Program-made: the position numbers and the translations under genes
The notes under the pieces: model-generated
What the model saw: only the letters and a program-made list of their open reading frames with translations
Told to the model about the DNA's origin: nothing
The model's database searches: none
Shown: positions 51,009 to 62,822 of the stretch, in pieces
Layout of the letters: every line of letters begins with the position of its first letter
How positions within the stretch are numbered: position 1 is the first letter of the stretch
Assembly (NCBI GenBank): GCA_029204225.1
Contig: CM055095.1
Coordinates: 12,734,399-12,798,398 of the forward strand
Source of the DNA: Diphasiastrum complanatum
Lineage: Eukaryota; Streptophyta; Lycopodiopsida; Lycopodiales; Lycopodiaceae
Length of the DNA: 64,000 nt
Direction of reading: 5' to 3'

Positions 51009-54000
51009 TTGGGGTGCCCGGGGTTGGGAGCACCCCGGGGCCCCATCCACACCACCTTCAGATTGGAGTGTGGAATTGTGCTGGCATACACTCATCTTCT
51101 ACGGCAGGGGACCTTGCTGATTTTATTAGAGGCAGAGATGTATTATTCTTCATGGAGACACACGAGAGCCCGGAGCGAGGACTTCCCTCTTTTCCTGGAT
51201 ATGGATGGGACTCAGTATGTCAGCGAGAGACTAGATCTGCCAGCGGTCAAGGTTCAGGTGGGGTCGCTGCCTATACAGAGAGACTCTCCATTCGAGTATC
51301 GACTTCATCCGACATGATGAGCAGGCCCGCTACTTTTGGACTCGCATCATGGGTCAGGATATTGGTTTGGATAGAGATCTTTTTATTGCAGCATGTTATT
51401 TTCCACCAAAGTCCTCGTCTTTTGTTGAGGGTATGGGATCTCCATATTAGGACCTCTCACCAGATATTATCAGATTCTCAGAGCGGGGGCTTATTCTCTT
51501 CATAGGAGATTTTAATGCTCAGACATCTTCGAGACAGACAGAGTTCTTTGACACCACTGATCAGTTGCGTGTTCGTGCCCTTGACAGTGATATGCTTGGG
51601 GTTACCAGGACCTCCGCGGATAGTTTGGGACCTACTACTTCATATGGTGAGCTCTTACTGCAGTTTGGAGAGGCACATGAGCTAGCCATTTATAATGGCT
51701 TACCCTGCTGGTCACATTCAGACAGTTACACATGCCACCCACCACCCTTTCTGATCACTCATTTCTCTCCTTCAATATCAGCCACTTTACACCCACTCAT
51801 TCATCTACACTACCCATGCTTACCTGAGCACCCACGTACACATTTGACCCCACTTACATGCCACTTTACAGGAAGTCCTTGGCTTCACTTTTACATTCCT
51901 TTCCTCATGACAGCCCAGTCGACACCCAGGCTGCTTTTCTTACCACCTCTCTTCACACGGCTGCATCACTAACCCTCCCTATAAAACCACATCCCAAAAG
52001 GACTCGACGCACACCTCGACCACTACACCCTCCCTGGTACGATACCGAGTGCCGTTCTCTTCATCAGTTAGTAGTAACCTACTCACGTATCCATGCCCCA
52101 CATCTGCTTCGATCCTCCCGACGCTCCTACCGCCGTGTTCTCCGCCAAAAGAAGCGTTCCTATGACGATTATGAAGGGCAACGTCTTATTGACTTTCTTT
52201 TCAGTTCTTCCTCCGGATCTTTTTGGCGTGAGTTCATCCCTCGCTCTCCACCACCTCTCCTAGAGGACCTCCACATTTGGACTGACTATGCTACCAGCCT
52301 GTATACCGTCCCTACCGACTCACCTATCTCTATATCTCCACGACCATCTGTGTTCTCCTTCTTCACATCTGACATGGTACTTGCCCATTAAGAAGATAAA
52401 ATCCCACAAAGCTAGAGATATTGAAGACCTTGAACTCCTTTCCCATGCCTCTGACTTACTCGCCCCCACTATAGCCACCCTTCTTAACTCCGCAGTTGTT
52501 TCTGGTTTCCCATCATCCTGGTGCATTAACATTATCCACCCCATCATAAGAATGGTGACCCCATGATTCCGAGTAACTACCGCACCATCATGATTGGGCA
52601 TGTCCTGGCGAAACTATATGGTACTATACTACAGTCTGTTGTGCTCAGAGGCGGAGACTAGGAGACTACACGCCATGGGTCAGGCAGGTTTCCAAGCCCA
52701 CTATTCTACTGCAGATCACATCTTCACATTACGGGCCTTGATTGAGGAGGCTAAGCACAAGAGAGAGAGGGTTTACTGTTGTTTTGTGGACTTCAGGAAA
52801 GGCTTTGATTCTGTTCCTCGCTCATTGCTCATCCAGAGACTCCGAGACCTCGGCTTCTCCACCGACATTGTTCTTGCTGTGATAGCACTTTATGAGCGGG
52901 TCTTGGGATGCTTCCGGCATAGCAGTGGCATATCCGATCACATTTGGAGCACGATTGGGGTGAAGCAAGGTTGCTCCCTCTCACCGGTCCTCTTTGGCTT
53001 GTATGATGAGTTGGAGAGAGTCATTACACAGTGTGGTGGTGTTGGCTGTAGGCTTGGGGACATCTTGATTGCTATCCTCCTTTATGCCGACGATGTGGTA
53101 TTGGTATCACCGACTAGAGAGGGTCTACAGCGACAGTTGGATTGCTTGCATGAGTTTTGCACCAGATGGGGCCTAGGGGTGAACGTTGGGAAGACCAAGG
53201 TTATGGTCTTCAACACTTCGCGAGCATTCATGCAGCGACATGAGCTTACTTTGGGTGGACAGGTTCTAGAGGTGGTCCCTTTTTACACATACCTGGGGGT
53301 CCTTTTCTCAGGTCCTACTTTTAGCATGAGACAGGCCGCCACACTCGACTAGGGAAGGGACATGCCTCCCTTGTTCAGCTAGAGCGATTTTGTTTCCGGA
53401 AGTCCATCTAGGATACTCGCAGTAATTGTCGCCTCTTTGATACCATTGTCACCCCCACAACTTTATATGCAGCAGAGGCATGGTGTACAGGTCTCCCCTC
53501 TTCACACTGGGCCAGTCTTTCACGGCTACAGACCACTATGCTAGCTCGGTTGATTCGAGCAAAGCCTTCTGTTCCACATGAGATTCTCCTGGCCGAGTTT
53601 GCAGTTCCACCTATACAGATCGAGGCAGCTCTTCAGCTCATTACCTATATCCAGAGGATACAGGTGCTACCAGAGATCGACGGACGATACATACAGGTTG
53701 CACTATCCTCCTCACAGCATCTTCATGATTAGGGCTATAGGTTATCGTGGTCCTCTCAGGCATCTCACCTCCTACTTGAGTCATATGGTATCTCCATCAC
53801 AGAGCTTCCCTCAGGCACCCATCAGTATATCAGACGATTCCTCTATCGCGCATATCTAGAGCGGACTTGGCGTAACCAGTTAGGGGTTAAGCCAGCTTTC
53901 TACCAGACCCATTTCCTGGAGCGGGATGCATCAGGGACCCCGGTCATGTCGCGCTACCTGTATTCGGGACTATCACATTGCCTCAGATTCACACTGGGAC

Positions 54001-54290
54001 AACTTAGGGTGTCTCCTCATCAGCTAGCCATTGAGACTGGGAGGTTCCATGGTATTCCTAGAGAGGAGCGGATTTGCCAGTTATGCTCTCTAGGTGAGGT
54101 GGAGTCTGAGGAGCACTGCATCTTTCGGTGCCCTGTATACTATGAGATTAGAGGGCGATATCATTGCCTGTTTCGAGACATGCCTACCACTCTACGCTCT
54201 CTCGTAGCCTATGAGGACCCACGATGTGTTGCTCTGATGGTACATGAGATGTTCATACTACGGAGACATTTACACGGGACACCCTAGCCT
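51009..54290 (+). pseudogene. LINE (L1-like) ORF2: endonuclease, reverse transcriptase, zinc domain; broken
   Basis: Endonuclease blocks lie at 51050-51730 in several frames: LQIGVWNCAGIHSS, LFFMETHES, LFIAACYFPPKSSS, FIGDFNAQTS. The domain is cut off after ELAIYNGLPCW. Reverse transcriptase spans about 52380-53350: YRTIMIGHVLAKLYGTI, GFQAHYSTADHIFTL, CFVDFRKGFDSVPR, GVKQGCSLSPVLFGL, the catalytic YADDVVLV (near 53082) and KTKVMVFN. The C-terminal zinc domain is at 54070-54150 (RICQLCSLGEVESEEHCIFR). Frame changes near 51320, 51420, 52390, 52590, 53350 and 53732 disable it. RT residues 52594-53352 form one open frame. Confidence 0.9.
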
Positions 54291-55497
54291 TTTACCTCAC
54301 AGCCATTGATTACTTCATTCTTTACTAGACGGAGATTATGTGCTTTTAGATCCTGAGGCTGAGGATTATGATGACGACGAGGATGATAGCCGCTCACATG
54401 CTCATAGAGATCAAAGACAGTGTACTTCTCACCATCACGTTACTACCAGGATCACCAGACATCCTATGTAGAGGCGTACTACTACTAGGCATGCTCATGC
54501 TCACAGATGCCGCCGGCAGGCTCCAGTGCTTTCTCATGTTGTGGCTCGCATTACATCTTTCTACAGCAACGGCAGCAACAGCACAGTCTTGACATCTTGA
54601 CACAGCTGCATATGATTATTATGCACACACATGTCTATTTTAGTTTTTAGTTTGTATTAGGTGTTTTCTTTATTATGGTTTGGAGATGTTTTATACGCTC
54701 CCATGGTTACCACACACTTGACATGTACTTCTTTAGTCTTATATGCCTTTTGGCATGGAAAAGACATTAATAAGCTTTCTTGCTTTCTTTCTTTCTTTCT
54801 TTCTTTCTTTCTCTCTCAGATGTCGCCCTCCAAGAAACGTGGAGCCTCCTCCTGCGTCACCTCCCCCGCTCCATCGCCTCCTCTCTCTCATTGGCCTCAT
54901 GTCCCCCTCCATCACGTGCCATCCCCCCCCTGCTATATTTGTCTGCTGCTGCTGTTGTTGCACAGCAGCCGCTCCTTGCTACTGCCCAGCCTGCTAATTG
55001 CTGCGGATGCACACTTGTGCCCTGTGCCTTCCACCTTGAGCAACTCATCCACTCTCCTACACCTACTCCTTCCATACGTACTTCCCTGCTGCCTCCAACT
55101 ACTGTGCTGACGACTGCTTATGTTCTTCTCCGGGTTGATCCATACTCTCCGCAACCTAATCCCAATGCCTCCATTACGAGGCTGTGATCTATACATGCCT
55201 CGTTTCGTTGTTGTAATCAGCGATATTTGCTTGGCATGTAGACTACAAGGGGAGGAGATCTCAGTTTTCATTCATTCTATCTACCTAGGTAGTGCGCATG
55301 TGCATAGCCAGGATGGTGCTAGCTAGGGACCGGAGAAGGCTGAAGGTTGTTATGGTTGGAAGCTGGATCCCGCTTGTTGTCTACTCACGGTACGGAGGGT
55401 GGATCTAGATTGGATCCTATGGCAAGGTGGATCGTGACTGTTTGGTTTCTTGTGTTGACTTGCACTTGGCAGTTTTTGGTTAGTGAGTTATAACAGT
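54291..55497. other. LINE 3' flank and probable LTR of the next element
   Basis: No gene. Contains (TTTC)n at about 54776-54816 that could mark the LINE 3' end. The stretch before 55498 ends GTGAGTTATAACA and precedes a primer site, so its 3' part is probably a gypsy 5' LTR. ORFs through 54660-55190 are simple C/T-rich sequence. Confidence 0.45.
54776..54816. repeat. (TTTC)n microsatellite
   Basis: About ten TTTC units with small interruptions. Confidence 0.9.
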
Positions 55498-55509
55498 TGG
55501 TATCAGAGC
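55498..55509 (+). other. Primer binding site (tRNA-iMet)
   Basis: Exact TGGTATCAGAGC, followed about 550 bp downstream by a gypsy-like gag. Confidence 0.7.
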
Positions 55510-56109
55510 CATCAAAAATATAGGTGTAATTGATATGTCCCAACGAACTATAAGTTGTTTCTGGTCTTAGTTCTGAAATTACTTTTGCAAATTGTCGAAA
55601 CCCTGGATTAGGGTTAATGTACTTTTTTGTTCTGCCTAGGAGTTGAAAAAGTAAGAAAAAGGGAGGGCAGCCCGCGGGCTGCTGCATCCAGGCAGCGCGT
55701 GCTGGCCCTGTTGCTTGCTAAGTGGTAGGGGGGGGGGCAACTGCCCCTATGGGCTCCTTGGAGTTGGAAGGAAAGGTGGAAGTGGTGGTGGATTTCCACC
55801 CATTTCATCAATTCTCTAATTTCTGAATTTTCAAGTCTATTGGCAGCCACTGGACAATACCACATAGAAGGAGTTTTTGGGAATAAGCGTCAAAACTTGA
55901 GTACATGCTTTGGTTGATCCACTACATCTTTTCTTCCTTTGCTAGTACTGCTCTCCTCTGTTCTTTCACTATCTATGGTTCCTACCCAAACAAAGCCAGT
56001 TGAGGCCATGAGTTCTACAGCTGCCTTGATGCTGAGGCCCTTATGGTGACTATCAACAATTTGTAGCAACAAATTATTGACATGCAAGCAGAACATAATA
56101 GTGAGCATC

Positions 56110-56906
56110 AAGAGTGGAGGGACATGGTAAGACTAGGCAAGCTTTGCACCATTTCCTCTTCACACGTGATCTCTTTTTTGGTGATAAGAAGGACAAATTT
56201 CCCAATGTCGTGATTCTGTGGTTGGATCGATGGAGTTCGCATTTCTCCATATACGATTCAAGGGATGACAACAAGATCAATATGGCTATCATGTACCTGC
56301 GAGGAAATTTTTTTACATGGTGGCAAGATCTACACGGGAAGTATGCGATGATTCTTTTGGAATCGGCCCCTTGATGCATACTTACAAGACTTTCAGGAGG
56401 TATATTCTTGTTTTGCTACCAGAATAGATCCTGCTTTAGACAAGTTGCATTTTATCTTGGGTTTATCCAAAGATTTCCAACTTGAGATTAGGAGGTACTA
56501 GCCTCTTACCCTCGAGGATGCAGTTTGCCATGCCAAAGTATACGATGATAGTCGTATAGTGGCCAAGTCAGGGCCTAGTGGACAACTTGAAGTAAAGGGT
56601 AAAAGGTCCTTTTTCTTTTCAAAGAAAGGAAAAGAAAAGACAAAGGATACCCATGTTGATACTAGTGGATCAAAGAAACGATCCTCATTGGACCAGGATA
56701 CCTTTCCCAAGGCTAGGAGCAACAACTTATGCTTTAATTGCATGGAACTGGGACACGTCACAAAGGAATGCCCAAAGAAAAGGAAGAATGTTAAAGGGGC
56801 TTCATTTAAGACGCTAGGTGTTGCACTCCCATCTCCAGGAGCTCTCCAAACTCTGATGGCCGGTGTGTGGAATGATCCACCCAACTGTAGGTGCCCCCCC
56901 TCTTGA
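56110..56906 (+). mobile_element. Gypsy-type gag remnant with zinc knuckle
   Basis: 56150-56373 encodes a capsid-like segment (WSSHFSIYDSRDDNKINMAI, GNFFTWWQDLHG). A frame change and stops follow. 56505-56830 holds the basic linker and the knuckle CFNCMELGHVTKEC. It probably belongs to the element primed at 55498. No pol on this strand follows. Confidence 0.75.
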
Positions 56907-57190
56907 GTCTCTTTGGTTGCTATTCTGGGCCTTGGGACACTTGGCTGCCATGCAAGGTGATCAGTCCTCATGATTTCAAGAAATTCCCTACCTGCAATCA
57001 GTGTGTGACTTTGAGGCACCACCCACAAGCCCCGTCATGGACCTGTGACACTAACGGTCACCCCAGCTAACTGCAGGCTAGCTGCTCTCCCAGTGGAGGC
57101 ATCTCCGCTGCTGACGACTAGTGTCCATGCGGTCATAACTCCACCTGCTGACATCCTGTCTGGCAGTCACACCAGGTCACTGCCTGTGAC
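56907..57190. other. Non-coding interval, no gene seen
   Basis: Short GC-richer stretch between the gag remnant and the truncated end of the minus-strand gypsy pol. Confidence 0.35.
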
Positions 57191-57973
57191 GCCTGGAGCT
57201 GTAGCAATAGCCTCCTTCAAATTGTCAAAACTATGCTGAGCCTCAACATCCTAGCAAATCACAATGTTGTTATTCCGTAACTGATCCGTTAAAGCAGCAG
57301 CTACCCTGGAATAGTTCATAACGAACCGTTGGTAGAACTTACAAAAGCCTAGGAAAGACTGTAACTGACGAGTATCGGCCTGTCTTGGCCACTTCTTGAC
57401 CACAGTCACCTTGGCGGGGTCAACAGAAATACCCTCTGCTGTCACTACATGATCCAAATACTCGACACGAGTCTTGCACAACTCGTTTTTATGAGTATTG
57501 GCATACAAGACCGTGTCTTGTAGCTTGCCAAATACGGTCTGGAGATGGACCTCATGCTCCACCACTGTCTTACTATAGACCAGTATGTCATCAATAAAGT
57601 TGACAACAAATTTGCCCATATGTCACGCAAGACGTCGTTCATGAGCATCATGAACGTGGCGGGTGCATTGGTTAACCCAAACGGCATAACCAAGAACTCA
57701 GAATGACCAAAACAGGCTCGGAAGGCCGTCTTTTGGACGTCTTCCTCACGAATCCGTATCTGATGGTACTCACTTTTGAGATCTATCTACTTGAAAATGG
57801 TTGCTCCCTGCAATGCATCCAGTAGATGATCAACCCTGGGCATCGGATATTTGTGCTTTATAGTGATTTTATTCAATCCCCTGTAATATACGCACATCCG
57901 GAAACTACCATCCTTTATCTTAACCAACAAAACGGGGGAGACAAAAGGTGAATAACTAGGACAAACTTATGCC

Positions 57974-58335
57974 TGATAGAATTCAGAAATCGGAGTAAAC
58001 TAATCTTATTAGTACTCACAGCAAAACATCAATCACAAGAGGAAGAAGATGGACTGCAAGAAGCTATGCTTCATAAACTGGAAACGAAGATGACAATGGA
58101 GGTGGGCACCCATCTGTTCTTATAGAGACTGCCCAAAAACAAAAGCAAAAGTTATCCTTCTACAATAGCAATTGGAATGCTAATTATGAAGTCTTAACAA
58201 TAGAAATCTATGAATCTTAGTTAAAATAGATTTCTATACTATTCTAGCAAAATTGGTACTTATACTATAAATAGAAGTACCTATACTAAAAATAGAAATA
58301 GGCCTTCTAGCACGCAGGCGGGCCTCTACAATTAA
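57974..58335 (-). repeat. 3' LTR of the inserted copia element, truncated at its start
   Basis: Matches 60876-61259 nearly base for base but lacks about the first 25 bases on the minus strand, where the internal deletion ends. Confidence 0.9.
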
Positions 58336-60875
58336 TAAGTATCAAATACTCTTGACCTAAATAGTTGATTGCCTTTGAATCAAGTTTTTGACGATTATCT
58401 TTAGGAATATGAGCATATGCAACACAACCAAAAACTCGTAGATGATCCACTTTAGGTTTTATACCTGTGAAAGCTTCTTCTAAAGTTCGATTTAGAACAA
58501 CTTTTGTAGGACTTCTGTTAAGTAAGTAAAATGCTAACTGCTTCGCCCCACAAATGATTCTTGAGGTTCTTACCTCGTAGCATGCTTCGAGCACTCTCCA
58601 CAATAGACCTGTTCTTTCTCTCGGCTACTCCATTGTGCTGTGGTGTATCAGTCGAAGCAAATTGTCTTTAGATTCCATGTTTTTTGCAGAATTTCTGGAA
58701 CTCTGTAGATATGAACTCTCCTCCCTTATCTGAAAGTAGAATCTTGATTTGCTTTCCTGTCTGCTTCTCAACAAGTGATTTGAACTGAGTGAAGAACTTA
58801 AAAGTTTGACTCTTATATTAAGCAAGTATATCCATACCTTCCTGGAAAAATTATCCACAAATACCATGAAGTAGGATGCTCCCCCTATAGACTCAGTCTG
58901 CATGGGACCACATAAGTCTATATGAACAAGCTCCAAGATCTCCTTGGCTCTATATGCTCCATCCTTAGGAAACTGCATACGATGATGCTTGCCCATAACA
59001 CATCCTTCACAAATTTTTCCTGAAGATACAATATTAGGTAATCCTATTACCATATTATTGTCTTTTAGAACCTGTAAGCTTTTATAGTTCAGATGTCCAA
59101 ACCTTTCATGGCACATCCTGCTCTCCATACTATCAGAAGCGGCACAAACCTGATGATCCGATTTGTAAAGTCGACCTTCCAAAGATCTCGTGACCACAAC
59201 TTTGTAACTTTTGTTTTTTGTCTTTGATAAGACACTTCTGATCATCAAACTCAGCTTTCATGTTCTGTTTAGTTCTAGCAGAAACTGAAAGTAAATTCTT
59301 CTTTAAACCTGGAACATAGAGAACATTCTTAATTTCTCCTATATCCCCTGAAGGTAAACGTACTCTCACTGTACCTCTACCTTTGATGTCGTAAGAAGAA
59401 TCGTCTCCAAGCTTGACATGTGAATTTACGCCACTGTCATCAAATTGTGTAAACCACTCACAATGTGGTGTCATATGTTGCGTTGCTCCAGAATTGATAG
59501 ACCAACAGTCTTTAGAGTATTGTGATCTTGAAGCTGAGAATAACTCGTAGCATCCCACAGCTTCACTTTCGCCTTCGTCTTCAATGAAGTTGCCTGATTG
59601 CTTCTTCTTCTCTTGGATGGCCTTCTTTTTCTTGCACTCAAACGCAAAATGACCATATTTACCACAAAAGTTACAATTACCATTTCTCTTTGGATTGAAT
59701 TTGGAACTGTCTCCTTTTTCCGTATTGTCTTTGCCTTCCTGCTTCGGATCCTTTTTGCCCTTCTTACCTTGATTCGTGGTAAAGAAACCCAGCTCCTTGA
59801 AATCTTCCCTAGACATCAAGTTTTGTCTCCGCCGTAACTCTTCTTGAAGTAGCAAACCATTCAGCTCGTCGAATGTTGGCGATCTCTCCCTCAAACTCAG
59901 TGTCATAACACAGTTTTGATAAGCTATTCAAAACAATTTGTACAAGAGTATTGTCAAGTACAATTTCCCCTACAGAAGACAACTGATCTCTTAGATCCTT
60001 CACCCTGGTAATAAAATCCGTAATGGATTCCTCTGATTCCATTTTCAAGGTATGAAGTTTATTATTCAAGAACAAAGCTCGAGATTTACTCACCGTTTCA
60101 TATGTATTCCTAAGAATATCCCAGTGATCGTGACCCAAAACTCATTGGGAATTTTTGGCAAGCAGTGTTTGAAATGTTGAAAACTGTTGGCAGATTCCTT
60201 GAGGCCAACATTAACAATAAGTTGCGAGGGTCATGGCAGCTTGCGTGCGTATGCATCCTTAGGCCCGACTGCATTCCTGATATCCTTCACGGATAAGTTG
60301 ATGATATGATGCGCACGTTGCACCCGCTTCTCAAATGTCCTTCTATCTTGATCATTGAGACCGTGAGCCATCACCTCAAGTCCCATGACAATGTCCCAAT
60401 AATCTTTGTCCGCTATCCAGACCTGTCCAGGTGCTGCTGTCCTCAGGTAGAACCTGTCCTGGCTGCTACCTTCACTAGCTACTGCCACCTTCAGATGAAC
60501 CTGCACCACATAAAACCTGCACAAGATAAAACCTACCCTCAGATTAAATCTGCACCAGTTCAGGTGTGCCTGCACCAGATCTGTCTACACTAGAAGATGC
60601 CTGTTCTGCTGTTCTGGATGCTGCCTCCCTCAGATCTGCCTGACTGATACTGCTGCCTGCCCAAAAGCTGCTGCCCTCAGATCTGCCTGCTCCTGCTGAT
60701 TTCTTTCCAGGTACTACCTGCGCCAGATGTGACCTCCACCAGAAAAATCTACACAGGATGGCACCTCCACCAAATGCGACCTTCACCAAATAGCACCTCC
60801 ACTGGTAAAACCTGCAGTGCTGATCTTCTCCTTCCTTCCGTAGATCCCGATCTTAACGAGATGGCTTCGATAGCA

Positions 60876-61259
60876 TGATAGAATTCAGAAATCGGAGTAA
60901 ACTAATCTTATTAGTACTCACACAAAACATCAATCACAAGAGGAAGAAGATGGATTTCAAGAAGCTATGCTTCATAAACTGGAAACTGAGATGACAATGG
61001 AGGTGGGCGCCCATCTGTTCTTATAGAGACTGCCCAAAAACAAAAGCAAAAGCTATCCTTCTACAATAGCAATTGGAATGCTAATTATGAAGTCTTAACA
61101 ATAGAAATCTATGCAATCTTAGTTAAAATAGATTTCTAAACTATTCTAGCAAAATTGGTACTTATACTATGAATAGAAGTACCTATACAAAATAGAAATA
61201 GGCCTTCTAGCACGCAGGCTGGCCTCTACAATCAATTAATTAGCCATTAATTCCTAACA
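60876..61259 (-). repeat. 5' LTR of the inserted copia element
   Basis: 384 bp; on the minus strand it begins TGTTAGGAATTAATGGCTAA and ends TTCTATCA. Its near identity to the partner LTR indicates a fairly recent insertion compared with the gypsy host. Confidence 0.9.
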
Positions 61260-62014
61260 ATGCCAACCTGAGGTATTCCTCCAACATCTTCCGTACTTCC
61301 TCCTCTTTCAGGCTCATCCTATAAGGAAGCCGACATACCGGGCTTGCCCCATGAATGAACTCAATACGATGCTCTACGATCTGACTAGGCGGCAACCCCG
61401 CTGGCATGTTATCAATTAACAAATGTTTAAACTCAGCTCAGATGGATCTTTCTAGCTGGCTTGCTGGATCACCTTTGAGCTAAAGCATAATTTATAGAAG
61501 TTAAATAAGATGAAGTTGCTTCTAAATTATTTAACTTGTGGGTTTATTGCTACAAAAATTGGAATCAACATTCACATGTACCAAATAACACAACCACACA
61601 TACTACAAGTCCATCTTCTTTCTTTTCATACAGGTAATAAGAGGGCCCTGTACAGATGGCCTCTCCCCATGCAGGACATGAGACAAACCCTCATGTCTGA
61701 AAACATACTCATGCGAAAGGAAATCTATAGCAGGCTGCTTACTCGCATGCCATCGCTTTCCTAGTACAACATCAAACTTGGCTAACTTGGTGATCTCAAA
61801 GTCTAGCTTCTCAGAGTAAGTGTGAATAGAAAGTAGCGCCTGAGAGACTCGTCAATCCCACATCTTTGTGCCCTTACCATATGGCATCTCAATATACTGG
61901 TAATCAGAAGGCACAAGAGCCAAGTTAAGCTTCTTCACCGCACGGGAGTTGATAATATTTAGCGAGGAGCCATTGTCAAATAAAACAAGAACATCTTGAC
62001 CCTCTAGCTTCCCC

Positions 62015-62335
62015 TGTTAGGAACTAATGTTTAGTTGATACCCCTTAATGATAGTTTGGCCATGCCCGCGTGCTATTATAGGAGCCATTACTATTTATAG
62101 TAAATTCGTTTTTTATTGCTTATGCATGTAGGTGGGCGCACTACTACTAGATTAGGATCTTTTTTAGTACCTTTGGTCTTTACCAAATATTTAGGTAGTA
62201 TTTTTAGCAATTAGCTTTTGCTCTTTTGCTATTTGCTTTAAGCTTTTAGCCTTTCACATAGATTAGGAAACTATATGTGTAGGCTGGTGCCTCACCACAA
62301 GATCATTCCAATATGTTAGAGCTATCACCCTGACA
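62015..62335 (+). mobile_element. 5' LTR of a second copia element
   Basis: Begins TGTTAGGAACTAATGTTTAG and ends CTGACA just before the primer site. It is the same family as the solo LTR at 40425-40754 and more distantly related to the LTRs at 57974/60876. It abuts the 5' side of the gypsy protease. The partner LTR is not in the window. Confidence 0.85.
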
Positions 62336-62347
62336 TGGTATTAGAGC
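62336..62347 (+). other. Primer binding site (tRNA-iMet)
   Basis: TGGTATTAGAGC, one mismatch from the consensus, directly after the LTR end. Confidence 0.75.
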
Positions 62348-62530
62348 AGGCTTTCTGGTGAGAGAGAGAGTTTGCAGAGCAACCAGATTTTTAGGAGGAG
62401 CTGAAGCTGCATGTGGAGTCAACATTGTCAGGAGGACAATACCGATTTTCTAAGAGAAGATTTGTAGGCTGATTGCTGATTGGCAGCAGACCTCATCACT
62501 AACCAGCTATCAAGATCCCAGATCAGATCG

Positions 62531-62782
62531 CTGGTTTTCTGACAGACCTCTTCGTTTGTACAGTCCTTTTCGCTGGTTTTTTGACAGGCCTATTCGCTGG
62601 TTTTCTGACAGACCTGTTCGTTTCTACAGTCCTGTTCACTGGTTTTCTGACAGGCCTGTTCTCTGGTTTTTTGACAGACCTGTTCGCTGGTTGTTTGACA
62701 AACCTGTTCGCTGGTTATCTGACAGGCCTGTTCGCTGGTTTTTTGACAAATCTGTTCACTGGTTGTTTGATAGACCTGTTCG
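62531..62782 (+). repeat. 24-bp minisatellite, nine units plus two 18-bp spacers
   Basis: Units follow CTGGTTTTCTGACAGRCCTG plus TTCG with few changes. Two 18-bp variants (TTTSTACAGTCCTGTTCR type) sit after units 1 and 3. All lengths are multiples of three, so the frame stays open and would give Asp-Arg-Pro-Val-Arg-Trp-Phe-type repeats. It occupies the place where gag should begin. Confidence 0.9.
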
Positions 62783-62822
62783 CTAGAAGTGGAGTGTAGC
62801 AAAACCTGGAGCTTCGAAGCAT

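Larger units (their letters stand above)
57974..61259 (-). mobile_element. Copia element inserted in gypsy RT, RT-deleted, with LTRs and 5-bp target duplication
   Basis: The ends are TG..CA; ATGCC occurs directly outside on both sides (57969-57973 and 61260-61264). Minus-strand order: 5' LTR, primer-like ATGCTATCGAAGCC, gag, protease, integrase, 3' LTR. Gag has YWDIVMGLEVMAHGLNDQD, LRDQLSSVGE and the knuckle CNFCGKYGHFAFEC (near 59690-59645). The protease has SINSGATQHMTP, so the catalytic Asp is Asn. Integrase has HERFGHLNYKSL, CEGCVMGKHHR, ELVHIDLCGPM and, after frame shifts, LRVFGCVAYAHIP. Sequence jumps from KLDSKAI straight into the LTR near 58335-58360: RT, RNase H, the polypurine tract and the first LTR bases are gone. 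It could move only with help from another element. Confidence 0.92.
57191..62014 (-). mobile_element. Ty3/gypsy protease-RT-RNase H fragment, split by a copia insertion
   Basis: Two minus-strand parts belong together: 62014-61260 and 57973-57191. The first has a protease with VLFDNGSSLNIIN (canonical DSG changed to DNG) and VVLGKRWH. It then has the pre-RT stretch HRIEFIHGASPVCRLPYRMS and ends in EEYLRLA. The second resumes with [16 protein letters not shown] and continues [19 protein letters not shown], the catalytic [10 protein letters not shown] (near 57595) and LQSFLGFCKFYQRFV, then the RNase H entry HSFDNLKEAI, where homology stops. Stops (just after the junction and before IDLKSEYHQ) and one frame shift (near 57610) disable it. 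Confidence 0.9.

Noticed and set aside
54661..55190. Overlapping ORFs of 84-149 residues
   Set aside because: Translations of TTTC and C/T-rich low-complexity DNA.
62531..62782. Possible CRISPR-like array (regular 24-bp repeats)
   Set aside because: Units are contiguous without unique spacers, lie inside a copia leader, and the DNA is plant nuclear. It is a minisatellite.
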